A DNA stretch of 64,000 nucleotides from the NCBI GenBank assembly GCA_013433145.1, contig CM024175.1, positions 10,710,516 to 10,774,515 on the forward strand. Reading direction: 5' to 3'. Shown here in pieces: positions 24,601-36,900 of the stretch. A program made the position numbers and the translations under genes. The DNA comes from Ascaris suum. Lineage: Eukaryota > Nematoda > Chromadorea > Rhabditida > Ascarididae. The number at the start of each line of letters is the position of its first letter. The stretch's first letter is position 1. The notes beneath the pieces are model-generated. The model made no database searches, had not been told where the DNA came from, and saw only the letters and a program-made list of their open reading frames with translations.

Positions 24601-27561
24601 AAAATCATGCATATTGCACAACAGCAACTATTCACGAAATGAGACGGTTAATTTAGTACACTGAAGTCGAAACTAATCACAACAGCACTAAAAATATTCG
24701 GCTATTTTTTAAAACTCATTCCTATTTTCGGATGAATCAATGCCAATGTTTTTAGAAATTTTTATACAATAGTGCAACTGGCATATTTGCATAATACTTA
24801 TATAATATTTACATGCAATATTTGCATAATAAAGACTTTAATTATTTGAAAACATGATAATCATTCGAACGTTTCTATTTCTTGCTTATTTTTTGCGAAC
24901 CTCAGAATAAAAATCGCTCGATTCGTGATTATTGATAAATGAAATAAACAAAATGAAATCTAGACATAACAAACCTTTCAAAGGAATAAAAATTTTAAAA
25001 AAATTCCACTATTGAGAAGTAATAATTAATAAATGTTGCAATATTAGGCGAATATTTATAACGCTAATAGCGTTCCTATCTTTTAATCGAACAAAACCGA
25101 GGATCAAACATATAAAATAAACAAAGAATTAAATATGAGAAAAAAAAAATCATTCTTATCAAATGATTACAATCGTTTTCTTTTTTTTTTAAACCTTTCG
25201 TTGCAATTTCATTGCATTTCATTGCAATGTGATTGCAAAAAAAAAAAATTAGTTGCAAAATGAAATATTCAGTATCTGATCATGTTATTAGAATAAGACA
25301 ACTTTTATGTTTATATAAGAAATCAATGAATAAATAAGAAAACGAACTTATGTTGATTAGGATTCGATGAGAGTAAACTTAAGCTCGTTAATGCTTGAAG
25401 TATTTCGAGTGTTTCTTCATTATTCGTTGTAAAATTAGTGAAATATATTTGTTGAATATCGGCGAACGATTCAATTGAGAATTGTGTGCTTATTGTCGTT
25501 ATTGTTGAAATATGCTAATAATGGCATCAATGATTTATATACGAAATCATTCTGCAAGATAAAAAAAGAAAAGATTTCTTGCGAATAAAATTTAAAAATA
25601 TAAATGGTAAAACATGCCACAAAATTTACGGCAATCGCTCTTTATACTCGCAGTTTATATTAGATGAATATTTCTTAAATTACTTTTAAAAAAAATGCAG
25701 ATTCGTTTCAGTATACAGGTTATTCCTTTTGCTAGATATAATGTCAACGGAATTAACACCGAAAACATATGTCGAAATGCAATATGCAATAAATGCAAGA
25801 TGCAATATGCAACATGCGATATGCAATACGCAATATGCTATCGCTTCAATATGCAATTATTTTGCTTACTTTTTGCTGATTGTCTCAAACGTCAACAATT
25901 TGCACTACGAGTAATTTCTTGAAAATTAACTGGTTGAGTCAAAATTTACTGTAATCACTTCATATCATTTACTGTTTTACAACTAAAGCTCAAATGTAAA
26001 CATCTCGTGGTTACAATGCATTAAATTTACCTGCATAAAACAATTTTCACCTCAACATAGCATATTTCTTTAAAGTGGGACAAATTAAATGAATAGTAAT
26101 AAATATGTAAGCAAATTTACTCGATAGAATGGTCGTGGATTTGGAAAACCGACATTGAAAGCGAATGTGATCTTAAGTGTCTTCGAAGATTGCCTTATGA
26201 TTGTTTCCGTATCTAAATTCTTGTACTACAATTACAATCATCTCATGTCTATGCTTGAAGTATTTTAAACTTCCAAACCATTTCTACAACTTTGATTCCT
26301 TTTCTATTTCGTTCAATAAAAAATTGTTATTCCACGATGAAGTATCGAATAACAATCGAAAATTCCTATATAATATTGTGATTCATGGCAATTAAGCGAA
26401 ATGAAATTTCATACAGCAAAAAAAAAAAACGCTGCAAAAGTACATCACAATGATCGATCCGATATTTAAAATTTCCGGTATTAAATGAGAAAACGAGCAA
26501 TACTAAGGATGAAAAACGAATAATTAGTCAATTAATGTTTACTGGCGCTAATAATAAGCTAATAAAGGCCGATAGAGTTAATGTTTATATATTGGAAATG
26601 ATTTGAGCTTAAATATTATTAAATGATATTTAAATAAGGTTATAATTTTTAGCTTATCACCTGATAAGTTGATCTCCGATTGATAAAATTTTAACAATCT
26701 TATAAGAGTCGAAGTTTTCTTGAACTAAAGGCTTCAAAATATGAATTTTTTTCTTGCTTAGGACTATAATTTTTGCCTCAATAATTAATAAATCAATATA
26801 AATCAACATGCTGAGAGGTGAATTTTCGCATTAGAGTGTCCCTCTGTATAGAATATGCGTAGCAAATTTTACGTTCGCATATTCCCAGGGAAGTGTTGGG
26901 GAAAAACGCCCACAGAGAGATGGACACAAATACGGGTCAAAAGACGAAGGCGACCACAACGTGTATCGCGCAATTTGGTACAAAAAAAGCACAGCAAGGC
27001 TCTTCACATATTTTTCGAAAAATGCAAATTTCACTACATTCGAAGATGAGGCAACGAGTTTTAAAATTGCTAAATCACTTCATACATCATCTACTCGAAG
27101 ATATGTAAATTTTTATGCAATATTCGTTATAGAATGCAGTGGAAATTCCAATATGAAATGTTCCATATAATTTCCACAATGAAACCATGTCAATTCGATT
27201 GGAAAGGAGCGGAAAACATGGGAAAGATGGCGATCGGAGCGTTTATGATAATTTACACCAATTCAACAATCATCTTCAATAATAAAAATAATTAAATTAA
27301 GCTATTTTTTTCTCAATATTACCTAATAAAAGCTGTAATCTAAATAGTAATTTATAAATTAATCTATGTTACTCGTACTTTTATGTATAACTAAAGTCTC
27401 AACGAGAATAATCGCAACAATGGCCACAATGAGGACGGCGATAAAAGCGAATGCCAAAAATAAAAGCTTCCATCTTCGAGTGCAATGATGCATTTTATTC
27501 GTTTCGTTGAAATTTGTTGGTATACTCATCGCCGATATATGCGCTAAAGACTCATTCTCCG
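21682..27561 (-). CDS. Single-pass membrane protein with VWA-like ectodomain (partial model)
   Basis: Four exons agree in phase: 27561-27379 (donor could instead be at 27,373), 26212-26121, 25514-25348 and 21862-21682. Exon A has a short polar, Asn-rich segment, then a basic HHCTRRWK. A membrane helix of about 25 residues (LLFLAFAFIAVLIVAIVAII and on) follows, so a type II anchor is likely. Exon C contains FSIESFADIQQIYFTNF and LEILQALTSLSLLSS. Exon D contains ATVIVISDIGAS, KVIVVGVKEEF, NIVLIDAHQST and AAEIVDFC. The strand/helix alternation and the VGV...IVDF ending resemble the second half of a von Willebrand factor A domain. I saw no MIDAS DxSxS, so metal binding is doubtful. An exon may be missing from the 3.5-kb intron between C and D, and both ends are incomplete. 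The VWA assignment comes from pattern memory and is not certain. Confidence 0.5.
22831..22883. repeat. Near-perfect 26-bp foldback
   Basis: Arms 22,831-22,856 and 22,858-22,883 are reverse complements with two mismatches and a one-base gap (AGATTCTTCGAGTAAATTCC against its mirror). It lies in the large intron of the VWA-like gene. It may be a transposon end-joined remnant or a hairpin RNA; I see no further flanking symmetry. Confidence 0.9.
23736..23786. repeat. Short tandem duplication
   Basis: The segment TATTACAGCGCTATAATTAA occurs twice in a row with a period of about 24 bp. There is no coding content. Confidence 0.85.
24366..24500. repeat. Degenerate 20-bp tandem repeat with inverted copy
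   Basis: Variants of TTTAGCGTTATACCT recur about every 20 bp from 24,370 to 24,460. An inverted repeat pairs AAAGGTTTAACGTTATACC at 24,405-24,423 with its exact complement at 24,481-24,499. The block is intronic to the VWA-like gene model. Confidence 0.85.
25774..25856. repeat. ATGCAAT-type simple repeat
   Basis: ATGCAATATGCAAT-like words recur with small changes for about 80 bp. They generate spurious Met-Gln-Tyr-Ala-rich frames on the plus strand. Confidence 0.8.
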
Positions 27562-27837
27562 CTAAAAACAAACAAAATAAGAGCAAGAAGAAACAATAGT
27601 AGAGTGGATTTCTATGGCTTCAATAAATAATTTCGAATTTAATTTCAGTTTATTTAGTATTATTCAACTAAAATCGGATAATTCAATTTTCAATTTCTTC
27701 TTCAAATTCACTCAAAATTGACAATATTTCAAATACAACAAAAAACAGAAGCCTGATACTTTTTAAAAAATCATTTACAGGATTATCGGAATAGAATGTG
27801 ACGATGGGGAAATTCGTCGATGACATTGGGCAATTCT

Positions 27838-27900
27838 TAATTGATTATTGATTATTGATTATTATTGATTATTGATTTCATATTATAATTGATTATTAAA
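27838..27900. repeat. (ATTGATT)n simple repeat
   Basis: ATTGATT units repeat with one interruption immediately upstream (minus-strand sense) of the membrane-anchor exon. Confidence 0.85.
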
Positions 27901-28104
27901 CCAATTATAAAATCAAATCCTTTGAGGGAGATAAATCTTTTTCCAGAAAGTTCATTTTTTCGGCAGTTCCATAACGGAAATCTCGTCGCCATGTTTGCCT
28001 ATAATTTCGAGGAAGATCTTTTCATCGTCCCTTCCCCATTATTTTTTTCTTGTTATTCCCTACCATTGTACTTTTTTTTTTCATAGAATGGAATATGAGG
28101 TGAA

Positions 28105-28170
28105 AAAAATTCGTCTCAGGTGAGAGTCGAACCCCAAGTCCTCATATGACTAAAATTTGGGGGGGGGGGG
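28105..28170 (-). other. tRNA 3'-half-like fragment with T-run
   Basis: On the minus strand GGGGTTCGACTCTCACC resembles a T-arm and B-box. It is followed, after GAGACGAA, by TTTTTTT, which could terminate RNA polymerase III. A G-run (plus strand) of about 14 lies where the 5' half should be, and I found no partner acceptor stem, so this is a fragment. Confidence 0.35.
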
Positions 28171-28214
28171 GGCACAAAGACGAACGCCGAAGATTCGATG
28201 CAGCTTGAAAAAAA

Positions 28215-28283
28215 GAGCAAAATTTCCTTTGCTGGTACTTAGAGTATAAAATAGCTCTAAGTACCACCAAAGAAATTTTGCTC
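28215..28283. repeat. 29-30-bp foldback with 10-nt loop
   Basis: Arm 28,215-28,244 (GAGCAAAATTTCCTTTGCTG and on) pairs with 28,255-28,283 with one indel and one or two mismatches. The total of about 69 nt is pre-miRNA-sized, but near-perfect pairing also fits a MITE or foldback element. The strand of any transcript is unknown. Confidence 0.9.
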
Positions 28284-29439
28284 GCTTATATAAGGTGGAG
28301 AACACTTTCAAATACATTATTAAAAAATATTAAGTATAAAATACATAAAAAGGAAATAAGGAAATATTACGGATAGACGTTGGAGGTACCACAATCGTTT
28401 GTGAGTTAACGTTTGTTTACTATGAGATTGCAATAAATAGTGAATCATATTTCATTGCAATTGGGATATATCATTTTACGATGAAATTAGAGTGCAGATG
28501 TCGAGTGTCGTTCATTGAAGGAACGGTTTTTTTTTTTCTAACAAGGCTTGAAGCATTAGAGATTTTAGAGTGATTTAAGGTTTAAAGTTGTCATCGAGAT
28601 TGAGTTCACATCGAGTTGAGATCAGCGCTTGACAAATGAAAATTATCTCATATATTCATTTATTGGAGAAACTCTTATATGAAAATTTATGCCGAGACAA
28701 TATGTAAATAGTGATCGTAGATTCTAGCGATAATAAAGATGAATATAAATGAATATTGTAAATATTATTTTTGCATAAATAATTTTAAAAAAAAAAAGAA
28801 TCGCTATTTAAGTAGTAATCCACTTGAAAGGATTTAATGATTACAGTCTAAAGATCAACCACTTCGTTGTGTGACTTATGGAAAGAGCGATGAAGAAATT
28901 TTCAAGAAATGTTGGAATTGAAAAAAAAAAATATTTTTCTTTCGTTTTCTTTTTCTTTCAAGAATACTTCAACAAATTCCTCGCTTAATCTCAACATTAT
29001 CTCAGGTCATATATTTTCTCACTCTTTCGCTAGACTATCTCATAAACTATTAGTTCACAAATTATGAAAAAGTTGTAAACTCTGCCTGGTTGATTGCCGA
29101 CTATTGTTGTTTCCAGTTTTGGTGAAAAACTATTGTGCCATAACGATGGTACACCTCCAACGCTTGACGCATTCTGTGAAACACTTCCAGGTGCATTCAT
29201 TGAAAAACCCGTATGTTGAATACTATAACCTGCAAATATATTTTAAAAAATTCCACGATCTGCAATGCATCGAATTTAAGCCGAAAATCTTTCAATCAAT
29301 GCAACCCCTCAATATTATTTATTATTCTTTTTCTATGGTCTTTATATGAGCACAATCACTGACACGTATGTATATCGATTATCCCACAATTTATGCATAA
29401 ATTTTTTGAAGCGCTTCAACGTCTTCCTACTCGTATGCG

Positions 29440-30095
29440 ATCCTGTTGGCCATTCACAAGTCAGTACTGCATAAACTTCAACGAAGTCTTATATGGGGCC
29501 AAGTCCAAAGTTTGACGAAGAGTGAGCAATAGAAGGCTCACTCAGAGATTTGCTGGCCAATTAAGGTTCATCCATGAACACTTGATCATCACTCACAAGC
29601 AATCCTTACGAGATCCACTATAGAAATTTGGAGAGGTTAGGAAATAGGCAAACATTTTTTCGCGGTTGCGAATTGGATCTGAATTAAACCTGATCCTGAA
29701 CTAAGATCGGGCTTATGCCACATTGTAGGGCAACGGCAAAAGCTAGTTCCACCCAGGTGGCCGCCTTTTACCCCGATCCTGGACTAAGTCTCATCCGGTC
29801 CTACATGGTTATGGGTTCAATCACATCCTCTTCTTCGTTGGGATTGGAAGCGCAAGTGGGACCGCACTTGACCTCGACCATATGACGTAGTGGGAATTAA
29901 GGAGGATGTTGGCAGGAGTTATTTATCCAGGCATAAGCAGTTAAAGATCCACCGCGGCCGCTGCACCATATCATCAAAAAAAGGCATTCTTCTCTCCGAT
30001 ACTACACGAACCGGCAGATCATCCCTTACTCCGAGGTCGTTAATTCAACAATTCGTTGAGATCCTCATAAACGACATAAACACCACATAAATTTC
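29440..30095. mobile_element. Probable decayed mobile element (GC-richer island)
   Basis: This stretch has clearly higher GC than its surroundings and contains words such as AAAGGCGGCCACCTGGGTGG (minus strand). It has multiple short broken frames on both strands and no intact ORF. One minus-strand frame reads VEVKCGPTCASNPNEEEDV before a stop. Composition and decay suggest an old inserted retroelement, but no diagnostic domain was identified. Confidence 0.35.
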
Positions 30096-30145
30096 CACTT
30101 CACATTCATCCTTATGCTACTACCAGTAATTTGACCAGGACTTAC

Positions 30146-30313
30146 CTTGAACCCTCGGCGTCCAAGCTGCTGGATTCGAGCTGTTTATCGTCCATTTATT
30201 GCCAGAACCAACGTAGTTGTAACGTTGCATACCACGCAAAACCGAAAGCGCATCCACTGCACAACTTGGCTGTGAATTCACTGCTCCTCTCATCTGCTCT
30301 CAAATTGTATCCA
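30146..30313 (-). CDS. Candidate first coding exon, unknown protein
   Basis: An acceptor-like TTTTGCAG (ending at 30,314) is followed by 20 nt and then ATG at 30,293, with an in-frame TGA just upstream. Forty-nine codons run to a perfect donor (CAAG|GTAAGT at 30,146). The peptide includes VDALSVLRGMQRYNYVGSG and WTINSSNPAAWTPRVQ. The strong donor and good codon choice support a real exon. No downstream exon was found because the adjoining 29.4-30.1 kb is element-like, so it could also be part of that element. Confidence 0.4.
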
Positions 30314-32012
30314 CTGCAAAATGCTCCATTTAGCTCAAGTTCAGGTATGTGTTATATAACTAAATGTAACATTTATTGGAGGATTTTTGCTTCATTATGA
30401 ACTCACTTGATCCTATCAACGCTTGCTGCATTATATACGATCGATTGGTTAGGTTATAATAATCCAAAAAGAAACTTAAACTTAGTAAAACAGGCCAATA
30501 TCCGACTAATCATTTTCAGATTCTAAATTATTCAAGCAATTCTTTAGAATTTATCATTAAAATATTGAGTTTGGAATGCTTGAATAATCAGAATCCCCCC
30601 CCCCCCTCTATCGTCAAAAATCTACAACGTTATCGCCTAAATAATCTTATATCTATTTTCTTCAGCTTGGAAAAAAACTGTGCTACTCTAGAATGCGCCT
30701 CTCAATTTGTTTGGATGTTGGCATAAGCACTTGGCTCAATCGATAGATTATAGAATGCTTATATCGAGACAAGCTTGCTGCAATTTTTTCTTTAGAATCT
30801 CACCATAATTTAAATATCAAAACTTCGGCGACATACTGCACTTTTACAAAATATGATGAAGACCTTAGGCATATTGGCGGAGACAAAGCAGCACTTTTAC
30901 AAAATATCGACATGAAATAATCCTAGGAAGGGGTCATATTGGCAATAAAAGAGAGCAGAAAAGTTCAGCATTTACCATTTCGTTGAACTATAGAGATAGA
31001 AATTTAAAAAACCATTGAGAAAAAATAACAGGTATTGTTCTCTTTACCATTTCGTTCTTTAACTATAGAGATTGAAATTCTAAAAACATTGAGGTGAAAC
31101 GTTGAATAACTGCTGCCAGCCAATATTGTGTCAATAACGGATGCAATGATTAATGATAAGAAAGTTGCTTCCACACTATAGTTAATTTGATACGCTATCA
31201 AACCGCTTCACTAGAAGCACTATTTAAAGCATTTGATGTTCAATCTTTACTCTCCTATCTAATGCTGCAATTTTCTGCATAATTGAAATGCGGTTGAAAC
31301 TGATATTTTGTAAAGATTTCAATAAATAAAAATAATTTGTAAATTGCTCAAAAGATGCACTTCACCGGATATCAGTGAGAAAAAATTCCCATGGGAAGGT
31401 GAGAGAAAACATATTCTTTACCCAGCTGCCCGCATTCTTATTTCCCTTATGTACTTCCGATGAAATTTTACGATGACGATCGAAGCAATTAAATACAACT
31501 TCGGATCCAATTTGATCAGAAAAAAAAAAACAGCACTGAATTTCCCATCAAAAATTGCTGTTCTAAATTTTAAATCGATTAAATATTCCTGCAAACATCA
31601 TCCTTCCCTTTACCCCCTTTCCTCCCGCCAAACCCTTCCTCCATCCATCTCATCCCCCTATTTCCACGAAAATCTCGAACATTCTACAACTAAACCATGA
31701 TGTTCATTTTTTTTATTGTTGATGAGCAAATTATAATTGACAAAAGAAAAATATTTCCTCAATAAAACAATTCAATAGCACATTTATGCCAATCAACTAT
31801 ATATTTCACGAGAAAATATACCACAAATAAAAATTTACATATGAGCAAAAATTATTTCGTTGAAGAAAGCTGCAAATGGAATCTTTTTTGAAAAAAAAAA
31901 GAATTCTTAAAGCAATAATAGGAGCAAATAAAAGATCTCCATGCAAAAACTTCGCAATTGAGCATTTTACTGATTATAAAAATGTAATCCTTATTAAAGT
32001 GAAGGTATTTCT

Positions 32013-32138
<126 letters not shown>

Positions 32139-32199
32139 AGTTTTTCCTTTAAAATTGTTGAAATTAATGAATCGATTATAGATTCCTAATAAAGCTTCA

Positions 32200-33900
32200 T
32201 TCACCCAACCATAGTCTCTTATCGATTAATGATGCTTCAAATGATCACCTATTGCATATAAATATTAGATCAGTGATTATCGATTATATCAATCATAGTA
32301 TTCGCGAAGTTAATTTGCATAAATAATTCAATTTTTGCAAAAATTAATCTACATAAATAATTTAAACTAAATCAGTTGATTATCTGTTCGTTAACATCGC
32401 CTATTACAAAATATACCTCAGAAATAGAAGGAAAAAGGAAGAATTATGCAAAATTTTTTTTAAAATAAAGCACTCTTTTATTGCCTCAAGCAAAATTGTA
32501 CCATTCTAATGATCATTAACATAATATGCCGCATCTAACGATTACAATAAATCATCACTAAAACATTTTTGAATATTAGACGTTCCACCCTCTCTTACCC
32601 CCCCCCCCCTTCCCAAAAAAAAAAGAAACTAAAACGTTCTTTTAGGTAAAAATGAAGCATTTCAACACAACAGCGCTTGATCTCTTCTATTGTCTCATTG
32701 AAAAGAAAAATCGGCCATCTCAATTATACCCTCATATTATCTTTTCATGCGAATAATTTTATAAATGAATGCGAAATTCACCGTTTCGAAAAAAAAAACC
32801 CGTAATTAACAAAATAAAAGGAATAGTTGTTGCCATAATGAAATCATTTAAAGATTCTGTGATGAATTATTTCACCAAGACTATAACAATATAAAAAAGA
32901 AGAAATAGAACGACGAGAATAACAACTATCTCAATTATTGTGCTTTCCAAAAAAAAAGCCTTACGATAAAAACAACTCTATGTAGTGCCTCTATGTCTCG
33001 AAAAATCTATAACTGAGCTATCCTTTACACTCTTCTTCTCGTACTTAAAAAAAATGTTAATATTACAATTAAACTAATAACTCCCTTCCCCCCTTAATAT
33101 AAATTACTCTACTAGAGATTACTTCATAGTACTATAATATACCTACTATAATAAACGGTAACTTACTGTTGCTATCCTATAGCTGATGAATATAAACACA
33201 TGAAATGTTTTACAAAAAAAAAAATTCTTCTTATAGCAATAATAACCACATTCATAAAGAGATCATTGTTTCATCCCCATACATTAAAAAAAAAAAAAAA
33301 AACAAATGATTAATTAAAGAGATATAAATGAGAAGAAATAATGAGTTATTAGAAGGCACATCGAATCACAAAAACCGACGAGTTTTTTTTTGATGCAAAA
33401 ACAACAATTGCCATAACAACGAATGTATAATAAATAAGAAGAACTAAACGACACATTCAATAAAGAATAAAAAAAAAGAGATCAATGCAAATACAACTCG
33501 AATTATTCCTATTAGTAGATCACATTCGAGAGGCAAAATTTGCATATATATAGAATAGATCTTTTATATTCAAAATATATTTGGTCCCCCTCCCGCTCCC
33601 CTCTCAAATGTTCCTCATTGGGCAATCATTACAATAATTCCAGTTTCGAATTATTAGCCACTTCTATCAATTCCGCTCAATCTCAATCATCCACTAATCC
33701 TTAATATCTCTTCATTTCCATATATACAATCAAAAATATACAAAATTACATCTCTCAAAATAAAACAACTCACAAGTCGCACTTATAGAATCAGCATTCA
33801 TCGCCTTCCCAAGACCTAATCCAGGTAATAAAATCGCCGTATTTCCGGTTTTTTCACTACTTCTTCGGTCTTGGTATTGACTTTAAAATATGGCCGACAA
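32200..33900. other. Gene-free AT-rich stretch
   Basis: I see no supported coding sequence. There are many A-runs of 8-17 and a C-tract at about 32,600. It is probably the 3' intergenic region of the methyltransferase-like gene, whose stop is at 33,919. Confidence 0.5.
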
Positions 33901-33918
33901 ATATGATTTACAAAATAT

Positions 33919-36900
33919 CTAAGAATAGAAAGCGAGATGACTTATTTCGGATAGGTCATCACTTTGTAATCGATACCACACTTCGCCGAATCTTTTGCGT
34001 AACAGTGAAATCTCTCGAGTGGGTGGCGTATGATTGAAACAAATCAACAATAGATTTCCCTCCTCCATTCTCGCTGTTATACAATTTACGAAATTTCTTT
34101 TAAATACTTTCACAACCTGAAATAAATACCCTCAATATAAAACTGCATCCGACTTACATTTTAAACGCCAAATTAAAGCACTCAACTAAGAAAACATTAA
34201 CAATTAAAAGAAAAACGACCATGAACTCACAATATCGCAACAAATACGGGAAGTTGATCAGCATTGATCAGTTGATCAGCAAGTTGATCACCTATCAGCA
34301 AACAATCAATATGGCAATGTGACGAAATTATCACACAAAACGCATATCAGCTGAATCCCCCCTACTATTAGAAAAAGATGGATGGTGCGTCCGCTCTACG
34401 GCTGAAAACTGATACCAAATAAGATGATTCGATTTCATTCCCCTTCCACTTTAACCTCTCAACCTTATAAACGTTCATGAACAAGCTATCCCGCGCTAAT
34501 GAACGAGTAATTACCCTCTAATATCATCTCTTATTTTACTAAGGCCTGCCTTGCAAACTTCAGAAAAATCTCTTTGCTGTAATAATGCTAGTGCGTTGCA
34601 ACTGAAAGCAAGAAATCAAGAGATGAGCGAGCATATCTGTAGTAGCTGTTTCAGTTTTCAACTTCCGACGTACTTAGTGATCCTTTCAACGTATCAGCCA
34701 TCGGATGCGAATTTGAACACGATATAAAAGTTTCAATTTTCCTCAGGAGACACCCAAATTTCCTCAGGAAACAGATTGCAACATAAGAAGTCGTGACTAC
34801 ATCATATGACCTCTGAACTCTGACCCTTGAACTCATCCTAAAATCCACTTGCCAATGTGCTCATTTCTGTGACAAGAATGTAGATTTACAACTTCTACTA
34901 CTTTGACTCAAATTACACGAAAATTTACTCCACCCATCTACTTTTTGATCAACTTACGAGAAGTGCAAAAGCATACGGCATAAAAATATCGGAGCTACCG
35001 GAAATCTTTCGATGACTTCCTCGAAATTCTTCGGCATAAACTTTGAATTTTAAATATTACCACCAAATTGCAGAATTTTTAAATTGCGGGAACCAACTGA
35101 AAATCCGAAAATTTCTTCAAAAATTGAGCGACGACGACCGAAAATTATCCATTCACATTGCAAATATCAAAAACTAACTAAACATAACAGCAAATGAAAA
35201 AAAAAAACACCTACGGCTTCAAGTTTTTTATCGGCGCTTTGAAGTTGAAGGACATTGACGGCAACGGTACCTTAAATTCCAGCATTTTCAACCTCAACAC
35301 CAACATTTCGAAGATCTTTCAAAGGATCGTTAGCTAAGGTAGTGCAACAGATATTGGATAGAAAAAACTAGAAAGCTCAAAAATAAAACATTCAAGAGAT
35401 GATAAACTATCAATAGCTGATTCGCCATACCTCAGTGTTTACTCCATTAAACTCACGGTTAAAAATTAAGGTGTGTCTGTTTCCTTTATATGGTATTCTG
35501 TCATCAGAGCAGCCCGAAATATAAACTGCAATGGTGAAAACATAAACAGATTTGGAATTTAATTTCCCCCCTCTCCCTCCCCCACTTGAACAATTTCGAT
35601 CACTTCACTAGCTAAGCTTTATCGGATCATGAATTCGGAAGAGCAAATAGCAGTAATTCGTCGCACTTTGAGCTAAACAGATGCAGAAAAAAAACTCCCG
35701 TAGGGAAGAAAGTGCTACCCAACCAACAAGGTATAACACTCGTAAGTAGTGTTCATTTCCGAAGCTCACTTACAGCTCGCTTTTTTTGGGTTCCCGAATG
35801 TCGACAATGGTGGCAAGTTTAAATGCAAAAATCCGTGACACGAAGACTAACTACTGTTCTAGCTGTAACGCGAAAAATTGAAAGCTCTCAACGTTCAAAT
35901 ATTATTATCAAATCTCACAACGAACCATTCATCTAAATCGTATCTCCAAATAGAGGGAAACGAAGGAAAATGTTGGGGGAGGGGAAAAAACAAAGAAATG
36001 GGGAACGAAGAAGACTCTTTTCGACGCCAACGTTTTATTAATAAACACAAATCTCCCGATCACTAAATTAAAAAACAAATTCAACACAAAATAGTCAAAT
36101 AATTCATGTGGAATTTTTAAATAAAGAATAATTTCTGCACAAAACATTCACTCACCATTCGGCAAAAGAAGCTTCTTTGAAAGAGTTGCAATTAGATGCT
36201 CATCCAAAAATTCGGCAGCAGGACATGGCAGTACTATATCAGCATCACATGCATCGATTAATACAGCATCGAAGCGCTCCTCTAGAAAGAAAAAAAAAAA
36301 CTTTTTTTTTTGTGAAAGTGCTTATTAAAACCACTAATTGTAGAAATTCAAAATTACCACCATTTCAAAACTGATTAAGGCTTATATGCGAATAAAATTA
36401 AATAATATTAGAACAAAGATGAGTATTGGAGCATTGATAAGAAAAAATGTTTCGATCGTGATGAGATTCTATGGAAATTCACCAAATTCTAATGTATACC
36501 ATTTTGCAAAATTCGCTTGCGGCAATGATCAGACGTGAATAAACCATCGGAAGAGATAAACCCCTCTACGCTTCCGCTGTGTTCCCCGGTACTCGACACG
36601 CGATTTCAGCACAGTATCAAGCACTTGTTAGATTATGAATGAAAACGTTTGTCCGCATATGCTGTCAGGATATATGTTTCTTGCTCTCCCTCCACCAGCT
36701 CTCCTTCTTCCCCTTCCATCTTAAAACCACATCTGCTATTGCATCATGCAACGTACCTGATACGTGTAGAATGTGAATGAGAAAATTTTCTACGCAAAAA
36801 TAAATGAAGACAAAATGAATTCACAAATTGGAACAGGTGGTCTAAGATTGAATAACAAACTAATAGTCACTATGCGATTAAACCACTTCGAGTTTTGAGA

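Noticed and set aside
34651..34848. 65-codon minus-strand frame
   Set aside because: It sits in the last intron of the spermidine synthase-like gene, where the flanking exons already join in phase.
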